A DNA stretch of 64,000 nucleotides from an uncultured Endozoicomonas sp. (GTDB lineage Bacteria; Pseudomonadota; Gammaproteobacteria; Pseudomonadales; Endozoicomonadaceae), in assembly GCF_947495845.1 (NCBI RefSeq), contig NZ_CANMAO010000002.1, positions 1 to 64,000 of the forward strand. Direction: 5' to 3'. The notes under the pieces were generated by a model. That model made no database searches. It was not told the DNA's origin and saw nothing but the letters and a program-made list of their open reading frames with translations. The translations under genes and the position numbers were made by a program. Positions 1-9,876 of the stretch are shown piece after piece. Each line of letters opens with the position of its first letter. Position 1 is the first letter of the stretch.

Positions 1-357
1 ATTGTGCGGGCTGTGTTTTTCTACCTCCTCTGTACATCTTGCAGCTGTGAGGCTTCAGGAAAGAGCGGGAATTGCTGGATGGGCAATGCGCCGTTTCTTA
101 ACGAGGTCGTGGGTAAGCAAGCGGAGCAGGAAGATTATGGTAAGACCGCGGGTTACATTATGACCTTGGCTGCGAGCCACTTTAACTTTGGTCTGCGTGC
201 GTACTATTTTGCACTGGCGACCCTGAGCTGGTTTATCGACCCCCGATTATGGATGGGAACCATTATTCTGGTGACGGCCATCCTCTACAGTCGTGAGTTT
301 CACTCCAAAGTATTGAGTGTCTTAGAGGGCTACGATTTACCGCCAAAGTTGTCGTAA
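1..357 (+). CDS. DUF599 family membrane protein, C-terminal part
   Basis: The reading frame is open from the first base of the window, so the gene begins upstream and only its last part is visible. The visible end resembles the C-terminal half of DUF599 proteins: a small-residue segment around WMGNAP, then a motif around RAYYFALA, a hydrophobic helix (about residues 80-95 of the visible part) and the conserved LYSREFHS stretch near the end. DUF599 proteins are multi-pass inner-membrane proteins of unknown function. The first 25 or so visible residues match the family poorly, so a frameshift near the edge is possible. It precedes htpG by 110 bp on the same strand. Confidence 0.6.
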   Translation: MVRAVFFYLLCTSCSCEASGKSGNCWMGNAPFLNEVVGKQAEQEDYGKTAGYIMTLAASHFNFGLRAYYFALATLSWFIDPRLWMGTIILVTAILYSREFHSKVLSVLEGYDLPPKLS

Positions 358-467
358 GCGCATTGTTATGAGATACATTTTTTCATGGAGGGTTGAAATA
401 CCATTTCATGCCCACATTTTAGTATCACTCTCAACACCCATTATTATGAACATACTTTGAGGTTCCA

Positions 468-2381
468 ATGACCGTAGAAGCACAAAAAGAGACGTTAGGT
501 TTTCAAACCGAGGTAAAGCAGCTGCTGCACCTGATGATTCACTCCCTTTATTCCAATCGTGAGATCTTTCTCCGGGAGTTGATTTCTAATGCCTCTGACG
601 CTGCGGACAAACTGCGCTACGAAGCCCTGAATAACAGTGCACTGCTGGAAAGCGATCCCAATCTGGAAATCCGGGTAGATTTCGATAAAGATGCCAAAAC
701 CGTGTCCATTGCCGACAATGGCATTGGTATGAATCGTGACGACGTGATTGCGCACCTGGGCACCATTGCCAAGTCTGGCACCGCAGACTTCCTGCAAAAC
801 CTGAGTGGCGATCAGAAAAAAGATTCCCAGCTGATTGGTCAGTTTGGTGTTGGTTTCTATTCTGCCTTTATCGTTGCAGATAAAGTGACCGTAGAAACCC
901 GCAAGGCCGATGCCGACGAAGGGGTTCGCTGGGAGTCTGATGGTTCTGGTGAATTCACCGTTGAACCTCTGGATAAAGAAGGCCGCGGCACCACGATCAT
1001 TCTTCATCTTAAAGATGACGCAGACGAGTTTGCTGATGGTTGGCGTCTACGCAACATCATCCGCAAATATTCGGATCATATTTCTCTGCCCATCATGATG
1101 AAAAAGGAAGCCATGCCTTCCGGTGATGAGGATGAAGCAAAGGATGAAGAGCAAGCGCCTGAGTGGGAAACGGTCAACACTGCCAAAGCCTTGTGGACTC
1201 GTTCTCGCAGTGAGATCAGCGACGATGAGTACAACGAATTCTATAAACACATCAGCCATGATCATGTGGAGCCACTGAAGTGGAGTCACAACCGGGTGGA
1301 AGGCAAGCTTGAATACAACAGTCTGCTGTATATTCCGGCCAAGGCACCGTTTGACCTTTATAACCGCGACATGCAAAAAGGTCTGAAGCTGTATGTTCAG
1401 CGCGTATACATTATGGATCAGGCAGAAGAGTTCCTGCCGATGTATCTGCGTTTCATTAAAGGTGTGGTGGATTCCAACAACCTGTCTTTGAACGTATCCC
1501 GTGAAATTCTTCAGAAAGACCCGGCTGTTGACAGCATGAAAAGCGCTCTGACCAAACGAGTGCTGGATATGCTGGATAAAATGGCCAAAAAAGAACCAGA
1601 AGCTTATACCTCGTTCTGGAAAGAGTTTGGTCAGGTACTGAAAGAAGGCCCTGCTGAAGATCACGCCAACCGTGAGCGTATTGCCAAGCTGCTTCGCTTT
1701 ACAACCACCGAAAGCGCCGGCACAGATCAGGATCAGTCTCTGGAAGGTTATCTTTCCCGTATGAAGGAAGGGCAGGATAAAATCTATTACATCAGTGCAG
1801 AAACACCCAAAGCGGCGGCAAACAGTCCGCACCTTGAAGTTTTCCGCAAGAAAGGGCTGGAAGTTCTTCTTCTGTCCGACCGTGTCGATGAGTGGCTGAT
1901 GTCTCACCTGTTTGAGTTTGATGGTAAGTCATTTGTTGATATTGGCCGTGGCGATCTGGATCTTGGTAAGCTTGACAGTGAAGACGACAAGAAAGCGCAG
2001 GAAGAATCTGCCAAAGCCAATGAAGATCTGATGAAGCGGATTAAAGACGTGCTTGGGGCGGATGTGGAAGATGTTCGTGTTACTCATCGTCTTACCGACT
2101 CTCCAGCATGCCTTGTCGTGGGTGATAATGATATGGGTCTGCAGATGCGCCGGATTATGGAAGCCGCTGGCCAGGCGATGCCAGAATCCAAGCCGATCTT
2201 TGAAATTAACCCTGAGCACCCATTGGTGAAGCGTCTGGATAATGAATCTGATGAAGATCGTTTTGGTGATCTGACCCGGGTGGTGTTTGATCAGGCGAAT
2301 CTGGCGGCGGGTGGTCAGTTGGATGATCCGGGCTCATATGTACAGAGATTGAACAAACTGTTGTTAGAAATAGCGGGTTAA
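468..2381 (+). CDS. htpG: Chaperone HtpG (Hsp90)
   Basis: Bacterial Hsp90, an ATP-dependent dimeric cytosolic chaperone that works with DnaK on client proteins. The 637-residue length is normal for the family. The GHKL ATPase domain is intact: catalytic Glu at about residue 37 in [17 protein letters not shown], the DNGIGM loop at 83-88, the glycine-rich lid [11 protein letters not shown] at 124-134 and [11 protein letters not shown] further on. The middle-domain motif [10 protein letters not shown] carries the Arg that contacts ATP. The start is the ATG that gives the family N-terminus ([25 protein letters not shown]). A strong intrinsic terminator follows directly, so the gene is probably transcribed alone. 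No heat-shock promoter was identified with confidence. Confidence 0.97.
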   Translation: MTVEAQKETLGFQTEVKQLLHLMIHSLYSNREIFLRELISNASDAADKLRYEALNNSALLESDPNLEIRVDFDKDAKTVSIADNGIGMNRDDVIAHLGTIAKSGTADFLQNLSGDQKKDSQLIGQFGVGFYSAFIVADKVTVETRKADADEGVRWESDGSGEFTVEPLDKEGRGTTIILHLKDDADEFADGWRLRNIIRKYSDHISLPIMMKKEAMPSGDEDEAKDEEQAPEWETVNTAKALWTRSRSEISDDEYNEFYKHISHDHVEPLKWSHNRVEGKLEYNSLLYIPAKAPFDLYNRDMQKGLKLYVQRVYIMDQAEEFLPMYLRFIKGVVDSNNLSLNVSREILQKDPAVDSMKSALTKRVLDMLDKMAKKEPEAYTSFWKEFGQVLKEGPAEDHANRERIAKLLRFTTTESAGTDQDQSLEGYLSRMKEGQDKIYYISAETPKAAANSPHLEVFRKKGLEVLLLSDRVDEWLMSHLFEFDGKSFVDIGRGDLDLGKLDSEDDKKAQEESAKANEDLMKRIKDVLGADVEDVRVTHRLTDSPACLVVGDNDMGLQMRRIMEAAGQAMPESKPIFEINPEHPLVKRLDNESDEDRFGDLTRVVFDQANLAAGGQLDDPGSYVQRLNKLLLEIAG

Positions 2382-2404
2382 CCTCTCTCTATTGCATTCA
2401 TCAT

Positions 2405-2437
2405 AAAAAACCGGAGCTCATGGCTCCGGTTTTTTTA
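2405..2437 (+). terminator. Rho-independent terminator after htpG
   Basis: A short inverted repeat (ccggagc, loop tcat, ggctccgg) flanked by A and T runs (aaaaaa before, ttttttt after). It lies 25 bp after the htpG stop. The A/T symmetry means it could also end transcription of the convergent gene at 2444-3139. Confidence 0.9.
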
Positions 2438-2443
2438 TGAGTA

Positions 2444-3139
2444 TTATGATTGGCCTGCAGCACTGTCCGGTTTAGGTTTCGCCGACTGAGATGGAGGAGG
2501 TGGTGGTGGTGGTGGCGTACTGGGTTTAACCGGTGGTTTTTTATCAGTTTTGATCTTTGTTGCTAAAGTTGCAGTTTCTGCGGATTTTCTGGATGTTTGA
2601 GAAGCATTATTAGACTTAAAAGTTGAGAAGGTAGGAGCGGTTTCTGGTGGGTTGGTGGGTGTTGGCTCAGCTATCTGATTCTCCAGCGGTATGTTGGTAA
2701 AATCGTTTTCTGCCATTTCTAATCTCGCCCTGTGAGCCTCTGGGGCGTTTGGTATCCATAGGTCCCCTTTTTTTACTTTTGAGGAAAAATTGACTGTCAG
2801 ACGCTCCGGTTTTTTGGATTCTGTGTGCTTTTCCTTTATTTCAGGCTTTTCCATCTCAGGTATGGCTATCTCAGTTGGCTTGATACTTTCATAATCTTGT
2901 CGTTCTCGGTAATCCTCCGCCGCATTTTTGATCCATAGATCAGGTACTTTTGCTTTGCGGTCAAAAATGCTGGTTTTGTGCGGCGTCTTATGCTTGTCTA
3001 GCTCGAGTAGTTTTCTTGCGAATTTTTTCAGAGGACTGAGGAGTCTCTTGCCGTGTTTGGCTTTTTTAGCGTGTTGTAATTTTTGGTCAGGTGGAATCTG
3101 ACTCTGACTCTGAGGACCTTTTCCAGATACTATGGGCAT
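2444..3139 (-). CDS. Proline-rich repeat protein of unknown function
   Basis: I do not recognise a family. The 231-residue protein has a basic N-terminus (about residues 18-50, Lys/His/Arg-rich) and two copies of a repeat about 60 residues apart, each with the core DLWI.NA.E..R.R (PDLWIKNAAEDYRERQDYE and GDLWIPNAPEAHRARLEMA). A Ser/Thr/Pro-rich linker follows, then a run of eight prolines close to the C-terminus. There is no signal peptide or membrane helix. The ATG is preceded by a GGAG-type ribosome site. Low complexity, duplicated short motifs and poly-proline are features of disordered scaffold or secreted effector proteins, but nothing here proves secretion. It is convergent with htpG. 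Confidence 0.7.
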   Translation of the reverse strand: MPIVSGKGPQSQSQIPPDQKLQHAKKAKHGKRLLSPLKKFARKLLELDKHKTPHKTSIFDRKAKVPDLWIKNAAEDYRERQDYESIKPTEIAIPEMEKPEIKEKHTESKKPERLTVNFSSKVKKGDLWIPNAPEAHRARLEMAENDFTNIPLENQIAEPTPTNPPETAPTFSTFKSNNASQTSRKSAETATLATKIKTDKKPPVKPSTPPPPPPPPSQSAKPKPDSAAGQS

Positions 3140-3390
3140 ATTGCGTCTCCGTTTTATTAGTTAGAACGTTCCTTATTTATCACTTTAAACAGTATAGTAA
3201 TTGCACTTGGTTATTTCTTAGCCTGTAAGGGTGCTGCGCTGACGTTGTTGATAATTGTCAAAATCAACTGGCATTGACAGAGTGTGTTGGATAATTCGAA
3301 TGCTTATCCAGGCGAGTGTCAATTTTCTAACAAAAGAAGAATGAAGCTCTAAAGGTGTTAATTTTCAGTAACTTAGGTTGCATGGAATCG

Positions 3391-3429
3391 GCTTCTGGAT
3401 AAGGGGGCGTTAACACCCTATCCAGAAGC
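3391..3429. terminator. Hairpin after sdaA (terminator-like)
   Basis: An 11-bp perfect inverted repeat (GCTTCTGGATA / TATCCAGAAGC) with an inner GGG/CCC pairing around gttaaca, just beyond the sdaA stop codon on the minus strand. There is no T-run, so it may act as an mRNA-end stabiliser rather than a classical terminator. The remaining intergenic bases 3140-3390 show no other recognisable signal. Confidence 0.5.
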
Positions 3430-3437
3430 GTATTGAT

Positions 3438-4847
3438 TTAGGAAACCATCATCTTAATCGGTTGGGCTTTGGCATAAATCGCCAATCCACCCAGAGATGT
3501 CTCACGGTATTTAGCTTGCAGATCCAAACCCGTTCGATACATGGTTTCAATACAGCTATCCAGAGACACTGCGTGTTCACCATCGCCACGCATAGCCAGG
3601 CGTGATGCGGTTATGGCTTTGATAGCCGCCATACCATTTCGCTCAATACACGGAATTTGTACCAGCCCGGCAATTGGATCACAGGTCATGCCCAAATGGT
3701 GTTCCATGCCAATCTCGGCAGCGTTTTCCACTTGCTCCATTGTGGCACCCTGAACAGCCGCCAGTGCTGCGGCAGCCATGGAGCAAGCAGAGCCTACTTC
3801 AGCCTGACAACCCGCTTCAGCACCCGAAATAGAAGCGTTCATTTTGATCAGCGCGCCAATAGCGGCAGCTGTCGCGATGAAGTCACGAATACCTTGCTGG
3901 TTATTGCGGGAAATAAAGCGAGTGTAATAAGCCAGTGTCGCCGGAATAACGCCGGCTGCACCATTGGTTGGTGCCGTCACCACACGACCACCGCAGGCAT
4001 TTTCTTCATTTACGGCCATGGCAAACAACGTCACCCAATCCATGATGGCGAAATGATCCATCAGCATAGCTTCCGGATTAACGGTGAGCTTTTTATGCAT
4101 ATCTGCAGAGCGTCGTTTAAGACCACTGACCGGCAGTGTGCCTTCCATACGGAGACCGCGTTCGATGCAGGCATGCATTACTTCCCAGATATTATCGATT
4201 TTTTCATTCACCAGTTCGGCGTTGCCGTCGTGACGGGCAATTTCATTTTCAACAACCAGTTGAGCGATGGTTAAGCCATGATCGTGACAAAGGTTTAACA
4301 ACTCTTCGGCGGAACGGAAAGGGTAGGGAACCGGTGATATTTCATCTGAACCATTGGCTGCTTCTGGCTGATTAAATTCATCCGCACTGACCACAAAGCC
4401 ACCGCCCACAGACAGGTAAGATTTGTAATAAACAACAACGCCGTTTTTGTCCGAAGCAAAGATGCGCATGCCGTTTGGGTGTTCCGGCAGGGTTTCACCG
4501 TTATGGAATACCAGGTGTGAATCGTAATCGAAGTCAATATCGAACTTACCGGCCAGCGTCAGTTTTTTCTCAGAGCGAATGGTTTCAAAAATACGGTCAG
4601 CATCGTCTGGCTCGATGGTGTCTGGACGGTAGCCTGCCAATCCAAGCAGAGTGGCTTTATCAGTACCATGACCAACACCGGTCAGAGCCAGCGAGCCATA
4701 AAGGCCAACTCGTATAGAGGCAATGCTCGAAAGAATGCCTTTCTCTTCAAGTTCATTCAGAAAACGGTGACCTGCCCACATAGGGCCAACAGTGTGTGAA
4801 CTGGAGGGACCAATCCCGGTTTTGAAAATATCGAAGATGCTGAGCAT
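3438..4847 (-). CDS. sdaA: L-serine ammonia-lyase (serine dehydratase), Fe-S type
   Basis: Single-chain [4Fe-4S] enzyme that converts L-serine to pyruvate and ammonia. The beta domain begins with the typical [19 protein letters not shown] and the alpha domain contains the conserved [15 protein letters not shown] and [12 protein letters not shown] segments, whose Cys residues ligate the cluster, plus [16 protein letters not shown]. The open frame extends 51 codons further upstream, but those residues do not fit the family. I chose the ATG at 4845-4847, giving 469 residues (E. coli SdaA is about 454). The gene lies 192 bp downstream of a serine transporter on the same strand, so uptake and deamination are probably co-expressed. 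Confidence 0.93.
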   Translation of the reverse strand: MLSIFDIFKTGIGPSSSHTVGPMWAGHRFLNELEEKGILSSIASIRVGLYGSLALTGVGHGTDKATLLGLAGYRPDTIEPDDADRIFETIRSEKKLTLAGKFDIDFDYDSHLVFHNGETLPEHPNGMRIFASDKNGVVVYYKSYLSVGGGFVVSADEFNQPEAANGSDEISPVPYPFRSAEELLNLCHDHGLTIAQLVVENEIARHDGNAELVNEKIDNIWEVMHACIERGLRMEGTLPVSGLKRRSADMHKKLTVNPEAMLMDHFAIMDWVTLFAMAVNEENACGGRVVTAPTNGAAGVIPATLAYYTRFISRNNQQGIRDFIATAAAIGALIKMNASISGAEAGCQAEVGSACSMAAAALAAVQGATMEQVENAAEIGMEHHLGMTCDPIAGLVQIPCIERNGMAAIKAITASRLAMRGDGEHAVSLDSCIETMYRTGLDLQAKYRETSLGGLAIYAKAQPIKMMVS

Positions 4848-5039
4848 AGTACTTCTTGCCCTTGAAAGGATGAACGAGCAATGGCCCGTTACGATTCTAC
4901 AAATGGTTGGGAGTCTAGCCCGTGCATTGAGAACAAAGGCTAGTGAAAATTCTTTGGGTATTTTGCCGTGCTTTGCCGGTAACTGAAATACCGTGAGCAC
5001 TCATGGCGCTCACGGATTACCGAAGGTTTCGGTGGGAAA

Positions 5040-6311
5040 TCAGATTAACTGGGAAGTGATAAAACCGGTGATTGCAATCAGGCCCATTACCACGGTAAAG
5101 ATGTTGGCCTTAGAGCGATACTGCGCCATGGAAGGCACTTTATGGGTTGCATACACTGGCAGGATAAACAGGATCATGGCCAGAATCGGTGCAACCAGAG
5201 ATTCGATCATGCCCATAACGCTGACGTTAGCATAAGCAACCGCCCAGACAGACAGCGTGATGAAAGCAATAATGCCTTTATCGATGGCCTTCTCATTCAC
5301 TTTCTTACCCTGAGCCTTGGCACGGTTAACCAGCATACCTTGCAGACCTTCACGGGTACCCATGTAGTGACCGAAGAAGGAAGAGGAGATTGCGACAATG
5401 GCAACCACCTGAGCCAGCCAGGCAAAGATCTGGTTATCAGTACGCTCGGCAAAGATAGACAGAATTGGCAGGTTAGCCGCTTTAGCGTGCAGCAGTTCAG
5501 CAGGCGACAGTGTCAGTACACAACTGTAGACAAAGAACATAGTGAAGCCAACCAGCATCATGGTGGTGCGTTTCAGCGTTTTGCTGGTTTGTGCTTCAGC
5601 GCCGTCACCCAGCTCTTTACGATAAGCAGAAGAGAAGGAGGAAACCGCAGGGGAGTGGTTGAAAGCAAAGACCAGAACCGGAATGGTCAGGAATACGGTT
5701 TTCAGGAAGCCTGCGGCAGTGACTGGCGCATCAAACTGTGCGGTATTCCACTCTGGAATCAGGTACAGAGATGTACCGAACAGTACCGCAATCAGAGGGT
5801 AAACGATGGCGTTGGTCACTTTCAGAACGGTTTTCTGACCAGCAATCATGACGCTGACCATGGCGGCTACCAGCACAAAGCTGAGAATCGCACGGTTTGG
5901 TGTTTCCATGCCAAGCTGATTCACCATTAGAGAGCTGACAGTGTTGGTGATACCGATGCCGTAGATCAACAGGATTGGGTAGATAGAAGCAAAGTAGCCA
6001 AGCGTAATCAGAGAGCCGGCTTTCTGGCCAAAATGCTCAGTCACGGTTTCGGTGATGTTGGAGTCCGGGTTTTTGGAAGACAGACACAGACGATTCAGAC
6101 CACGGTGAGCCAGAAAAGTCATTGGTCCAATGATGATGGTCATCAGGATCAGTGGCCAGATACCGCCAAGGCCAGCATTGATCGGTAGGAACAATACACC
6201 AGCGCCGATAGCGGTGCCGAACAGTGTCAGCATCCATTCCGTATCACGTTTGGTCCAGTTGCTGGAAGTTGTGTTGCCAGCGGTCATTGGTTGAGCAATT
6301 GTTTGCGACAT
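5040..6311 (-). CDS. sdaC: Serine transporter, HAAAP family (SdaC-like)
   Basis: Inner-membrane amino-acid/proton symporter with about 11 hydrophobic helices. The N-terminal segment WTKRDTEWMLTLFGTAIGAG followed by VLFLPINAGLGG is diagnostic of the HAAAP (SdaC/TdcC/YhaO) family, and AHRGLNRLCLSSKNPDSNIT fits SdaC-type serine carriers. The ATG at 6309-6311 is used here. A GTG nine bases upstream is in frame and equally possible because neither start has a strong ribosome site. Its position directly upstream of sdaA, in the same direction, supports serine as the substrate. Confidence 0.88.
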   Translation of the reverse strand: MSQTIAQPMTAGNTTSSNWTKRDTEWMLTLFGTAIGAGVLFLPINAGLGGIWPLILMTIIIGPMTFLAHRGLNRLCLSSKNPDSNITETVTEHFGQKAGSLITLGYFASIYPILLIYGIGITNTVSSLMVNQLGMETPNRAILSFVLVAAMVSVMIAGQKTVLKVTNAIVYPLIAVLFGTSLYLIPEWNTAQFDAPVTAAGFLKTVFLTIPVLVFAFNHSPAVSSFSSAYRKELGDGAEAQTSKTLKRTTMMLVGFTMFFVYSCVLTLSPAELLHAKAANLPILSIFAERTDNQIFAWLAQVVAIVAISSSFFGHYMGTREGLQGMLVNRAKAQGKKVNEKAIDKGIIAFITLSVWAVAYANVSVMGMIESLVAPILAMILFILPVYATHKVPSMAQYRSKANIFTVVMGLIAITGFITSQLI

Positions 6312-6492
6312 CGGAGTCACCCGGTCAGTAGATAATCAGATGGCGCGAACTGTACAGAATTTACGCTGTTGGTTTTTTGATCTGGATCAAGTTGGATGAA
6401 CAGTTGGTGTCCGTATTTAAGGGGTTGATATTTCGGTATTTATTTATAGATAAACCAATGCGCTATGGGAGACTTTGGAGGGGAGTAGACAA

Positions 6493-6520
6493 AAATAAAC
6501 CGGCTAAAGCCGGTTTATTT
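6493..6520. terminator. Bidirectional terminator after fabB
   Basis: A 12-bp perfect inverted repeat AAATAAACCGGC, loop taaa, GCCGGTTTATTT. It ends fabBA transcription on the minus strand. The rest of the gap to the transporter (6312-6492) holds the transporter's promoter region, in which I see no clear operator. Confidence 0.85.
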
Positions 6521-6543
6521 TACAGTTAGAATCGGTTTGCGAT

Positions 6544-7761
6544 TTATTGCTCAAAGCGATCGAACACCAGGCAGGCATTGGTGCCACCAAAACCAAAGCT
6601 GTTGGACATGATCCGGTTCAGTGTCTGTTCACGAGCTTCACCAACCAGAATTGGCAGATTAGCGGCCGCCTCATCCAGGTTGTTGACGTTGGCAGAGGCA
6701 GTGATAAAGCCGTGCTTCATCATCAGCAATGTATAAATCGCTTCCTGAACACCGGCGGCACCGAGGGAGTGGCCAGACAAGGATTTTGTCGAGCTGATCA
6801 CTGGCATGTGATCACCGAACACCTCAATCAATGCTTTCAGTTCTGCAACATCACCAACCGGTGTACTGGTACCATGGGTGTTGATGTAATCGATTGGGCC
6901 ATCGAGTGCTTCCATCGCCATGCGCATGCAGCGAGCAGCACCTTCACCGGATGGGGCGACCATGTCGTAACCATCGGAAGTGGCGGCGTAGCCGGTAATT
7001 TCAGCATAAATTTTCGCACCACGAGCCAGGGCGTGTTCCAACTCTTCCACAACCACCATGCCGCCACCGCCAGCGATAACAAAGCCATCACGGTCAGCGT
7101 CGTAAGCACGGGAAGCTTGCTCCGGTGTCTCGTTGTATTTGGTAGAAAGGGCGCCCATGGCATCAAACAAACCGGTTTGAGTCCAATGCTCTTCTTCGCC
7201 ACCACCGGCAAATACGATGTCCTGTTTACCCAGCTGAATCTGTTCTACTGCATTACCAATACAGTGGGCGCTGGTGGCACAGGCAGAGGTGATGGAGTAG
7301 TTAACACCCTTAATTTTGAAGGGGGTTGCCAAGCAAGCAGAAACGGTACTGCCCATAGTCCGGGTTACCCGATAAGGGCCAACACGCTTCACCCCTTTTT
7401 CCCGCATGATATCTGCGGAATCAACAATGTTTTCAGAAGAGGCACCACCGGATGCGGCAATGAGACCGGTTCTCGGGTTGGAGACCTGATCTTCAGTAAG
7501 GCCTGCATCTTCAATGGCCTGTTTCATGGAAATGTAGGCATAAGCTGCCGCATTACCCATAAAACGCAGGGTTTTACGATCGATATGCTCTTCGAAGTTG
7601 ATATCAACGGTTCCGGATACCTGGCTGCGAAAACCATGATCGCGGTAGCTTTCATTGAAGCGTATGCCGGAACGTCCGAGTTTCAGGCTCTCAGCAACTT
7701 CGTCCTGGGTAATGCCCAGGCAAGATGTGATGCCAATCCCTGTAATTACAACGCGTTTCAT
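6544..7761 (-). CDS. fabB: 3-oxoacyl-ACP synthase I
   Basis: Condensing enzyme of type II fatty-acid synthesis, needed to elongate unsaturated intermediates. All three catalytic residues are present: Cys161 in [10 protein letters not shown], His296 in [11 protein letters not shown] and His331 in [11 protein letters not shown]. The 405-residue length and start [16 protein letters not shown] are standard. It lies 31 bp downstream of fabA in the same direction, the fabAB operon typical of Pseudomonas-type gammaproteobacteria. The ATG is preceded by an AGGTAAC-type ribosome site. Confidence 0.97.
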   Translation of the reverse strand: MKRVVITGIGITSCLGITQDEVAESLKLGRSGIRFNESYRDHGFRSQVSGTVDINFEEHIDRKTLRFMGNAAAYAYISMKQAIEDAGLTEDQVSNPRTGLIAASGGASSENIVDSADIMREKGVKRVGPYRVTRTMGSTVSACLATPFKIKGVNYSITSACATSAHCIGNAVEQIQLGKQDIVFAGGGEEEHWTQTGLFDAMGALSTKYNETPEQASRAYDADRDGFVIAGGGGMVVVEELEHALARGAKIYAEITGYAATSDGYDMVAPSGEGAARCMRMAMEALDGPIDYINTHGTSTPVGDVAELKALIEVFGDHMPVISSTKSLSGHSLGAAGVQEAIYTLLMMKHGFITASANVNNLDEAAANLPILVGEAREQTLNRIMSNSFGFGGTNACLVFDRFEQ

Positions 7762-7792
7762 TGATGTTACCTGAGTAGTCCTGGAAAAAAAA

Positions 7793-8317
7793 TCAGAAAG
7801 AGTCTGTGTTCTGGAAAAGGCCTACGCGGAGGTCTTTTGCCGTATAAATCTCGCGACCATCGACACTGACACTGCCGTCGGCGATGCCCAGAACCAGCTT
7901 ACGGGCAATCACGCGTTTAAGATCGATACGATATGTCACAAGCTTGCTGGTGGGCAGAATCTGGCCAGTGAATTTCACTTCGCCGCTGCCCAGTGCTCTT
8001 CCCTTACCGGGGTTACCCATCCAGCCCAGATAAAAACCGACCAGCTGCCACATGGCATCAAGGCCGAGGCAGCCCGGCATTACGGGGTCACCGGGGAAGT
8101 GGCAGGAAAAGAACCAGAGGTCAGGATTGATATCCAGCTCGGCGACGATCTCACCTTTACCGTAGGCGCCGCCTTCTTCAGATATGCGCACAATGCGATC
8201 CAGCATCAGCATATTCGGAGCAGGGAGCTGCGCATTTCCAGTACCAAACAGCTTGCCTTCAGAACACTCTAAGAGTTCTTCCTTGCTGAAGGACCCTTTT
8301 TTTAATGGTTGATTCAT
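7793..8317 (-). CDS. fabA: 3-hydroxydecanoyl-ACP dehydratase/isomerase
   Basis: Bifunctional dehydratase/isomerase that introduces the cis double bond at the C10 stage of fatty-acid synthesis. It has a single hot-dog fold of 174 residues with the active-site His73 in [14 protein letters not shown] and Asp87 in [10 protein letters not shown]. It is the first gene of the fabAB operon. The 240 bp upstream are shared with the left end of the foreign island, so the divergent island integrase starts only 239 bp away from fabA. Confidence 0.97.
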   Translation of the reverse strand: MNQPLKKGSFSKEELLECSEGKLFGTGNAQLPAPNMLMLDRIVRISEEGGAYGKGEIVAELDINPDLWFFSCHFPGDPVMPGCLGLDAMWQLVGFYLGWMGNPGKGRALGSGEVKFTGQILPTSKLVTYRIDLKRVIARKLVLGIADGSVSVDGREIYTAKDLRVGLFQNTDSF

Positions 8318-8465
8318 AGGTTTATTGATTCCTGGCGGACTCAGTACTTTGGTATATCATCTGCTATTCCATTCAAACCACAGGGGATTCGATGATAGCA
8401 ATTTGCTGATTGATAATGCCTTGAGTACTGAAGACTCCTTTATATCCTGACAGTTGTGCAAAAAC

Positions 8466-8490
8466 GTTCACTATCGTTCCGAGGGTGAAC
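8466..8490. promoter_or_regulatory. Inverted repeat in the fabA promoter region (operator candidate)
   Basis: The hexamers GTTCAC and GTGAAC are separated by 13 bp, about 150 bp upstream of the fabA start. DesT- and FabR-type regulators of fabA/fabB bind palindromes in this position in other gammaproteobacteria. The half-sites resemble the GTGAAC/GTTCAC type, but the spacing is longer than a usual operator, so this is only a candidate. Confidence 0.35.
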
Positions 8491-8533
8491 TATACCATTG
8501 CAAACCGTCTATCATAGTCCTGCTGAGCAATTT

Positions 8534-8542
8534 GTAACAATA
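8534..8542 (+). other. Candidate attL core
   Basis: GTAACAATA, repeated at 24759-24767 on the other side of the island. It lies inside TTTGTAACAATA; an inverted TTTGTAAC/GTTACAAA pair (8531-8538 and 8568-8575) brackets the integrase start codon. A 9-bp match can occur by chance in 16 kb, so this is a hypothesis supported mainly by its location at both compositional boundaries. Confidence 0.35.
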
Positions 8543-8556
8543 ACCCTACATAAATT

Positions 8557-9843
8557 ATGATAAATAGTTACAAATCAAGGGCTAGAGCCAAGCCGAGACA
8601 ACTAAAGAGACATAGTGTATCTCAAGTTGTAACTCATTTGATAACTCGAAGTGGTACTCACTACTACAGAAGGAGGTACGACAAGAGCCACTACATAACA
8701 CTTTCGCTATTCACGGATAGTTATTCTGAAGCTCAAAGAATAGTCTTTATTTTAAATATTGTATGGGAAGCAAGAATAAGCATGACTATCTTCAAGAATC
8801 TTAAGGAAGAACTCATAGCCGCTAGAGATAACGCTGTTACCACCTCTCAGTTGCAGTGGGTCAAGTATATGCTTGAAGAAGTAGTTGAGGCTGAAGAAGC
8901 CATAGTACCTATAGATGACCTTAGCTCTGCTCGTTACGCTGCTGAGTATGAACAGAAGGTGTATAGAGAGTTAGATAGTTTAATCGGTGAGTCAGTTGTA
9001 AGTGAGCCACAAGCTGTAACCAATAGCGATAATACGACAGAGAATAGTGAGATCTTCTTAGCTCCTCTATTTGAAGAATACTTAGATGAGAAGTCTAGGG
9101 ACTGGAAAGACCCAAAGCAGAGAAGGAAGGATGTAGTTAAGGCTTGGCAGTTCACTGATATTAAGTATCTGCATGAGATAACTAAAGACAATGTTCGTAC
9201 ATTCAAGAAGAAGATACAGGATAAGTACAAGGGAACTTCAGCACAAACAGTCTACCTTAATGCTCAAGGCTTCATCACTTGGTTACTGAAAGCTACTGAA
9301 CATGAGTTTAAATGCCCGTTTAAGGCTATAGGTGGCTTTAAGAACCTTAAGAAGGTGAACCATAAGACCCCAATCAAAGGAAGCGTATGGACAGCTTTAA
9401 GAGCCTCTAAGGAGTATAAAGGTGCTGAGGATATATTCTCATTCTTCTACTACTCAGGTTGTAACGCTAAAGAAGTCTACAACATACAGTGGACGACAGT
9501 AGAAGGTATACCTTGCTATAAGGTGACTGATAGTAAGACTGATGCTAGAGAGCGAACAATTCCACTTCATGCAAACATTAAGCATCTTTACGGTCAGGAC
9601 TTGAGTAGCGGTAAGAAGTATGATGCTTGGCTTACGTTCCTCAATAGGAGACTAGCAGTTCATGGGTTGTCAACTCACGGTTTCCGTCATGGGCTTACAG
9701 ATAGGCTTAGAGACTTACTAGACGTTCCTGACAGTTTACGTAGACATATTACAGGTCATTCCTCAGTGGGAACTACAGATAGACAGTATGGCTCAGGTTG
9801 GTCTGTAGAGGTCATTAAGTCAGTTATAGATAGGTTGGAATAG
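8557..9843 (+). CDS. Tyrosine recombinase (integrase) with Arg-I replaced
   Basis: Site-specific integrase of 428 residues. An N-terminal arm-binding-like segment (about 30-62: GTHYYRRRYDKSHYITLSL) is followed by a core-binding region (about 165-260) and the C-terminal catalytic domain. Catalytic residues seen: Lys327 in DSKTDARER, His374 and Arg377 in HGFRH, His401 in ITGHSS and the nucleophile Tyr411 in TDRQYG. The first catalytic Arg, normally in TG.R..E, is missing: the aligned stretch reads SGCNAKEV with Asn303 at that place. There is no Shine-Dalgarno sequence before the ATG, although earlier residues are needed for the arm-binding domain. It diverges from fabA and is the leftmost island gene. 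Confidence 0.9.
   Translation: MINSYKSRARAKPRQLKRHSVSQVVTHLITRSGTHYYRRRYDKSHYITLSLFTDSYSEAQRIVFILNIVWEARISMTIFKNLKEELIAARDNAVTTSQLQWVKYMLEEVVEAEEAIVPIDDLSSARYAAEYEQKVYRELDSLIGESVVSEPQAVTNSDNTTENSEIFLAPLFEEYLDEKSRDWKDPKQRRKDVVKAWQFTDIKYLHEITKDNVRTFKKKIQDKYKGTSAQTVYLNAQGFITWLLKATEHEFKCPFKAIGGFKNLKKVNHKTPIKGSVWTALRASKEYKGAEDIFSFFYYSGCNAKEVYNIQWTTVEGIPCYKVTDSKTDARERTIPLHANIKHLYGQDLSSGKKYDAWLTFLNRRLAVHGLSTHGFRHGLTDRLRDLLDVPDSLRRHITGHSSVGTTDRQYGSGWSVEVIKSVIDRLE
8616..8637 (+). repeat. Integrase arm-type repeat copy (left)
   Basis: A 22-bp segment matching 24687-24708 at 18 of 22 positions, with TGTATC and GTTGTAACTCAT identical. It lies inside the integrase coding region near the left end, while its partner is near the right end. 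Arm-type binding sites of tyrosine recombinases are usually short repeats near both element ends, so this is a reasonable interpretation. Confidence 0.4.
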
Positions 9844-9876
9844 AACTATTGATTTAATCCTATCTATAAGAAGAAG

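Noticed and set aside
495-1907. Long minus-strand frames inside htpG
   Set aside because: Shadows of the htpG coding sequence; no ribosome sites and no recognisable protein features.
4847-5000. 51-codon N-terminal extension of sdaA
   Set aside because: The extra residues do not fit the family; the inner ATG gives the conserved N-terminus.
6547-7764. 405-codon open frame on the plus strand opposite fabB
   Set aside because: It mirrors fabB exactly, has no family match and is explained by codon bias of the real gene.
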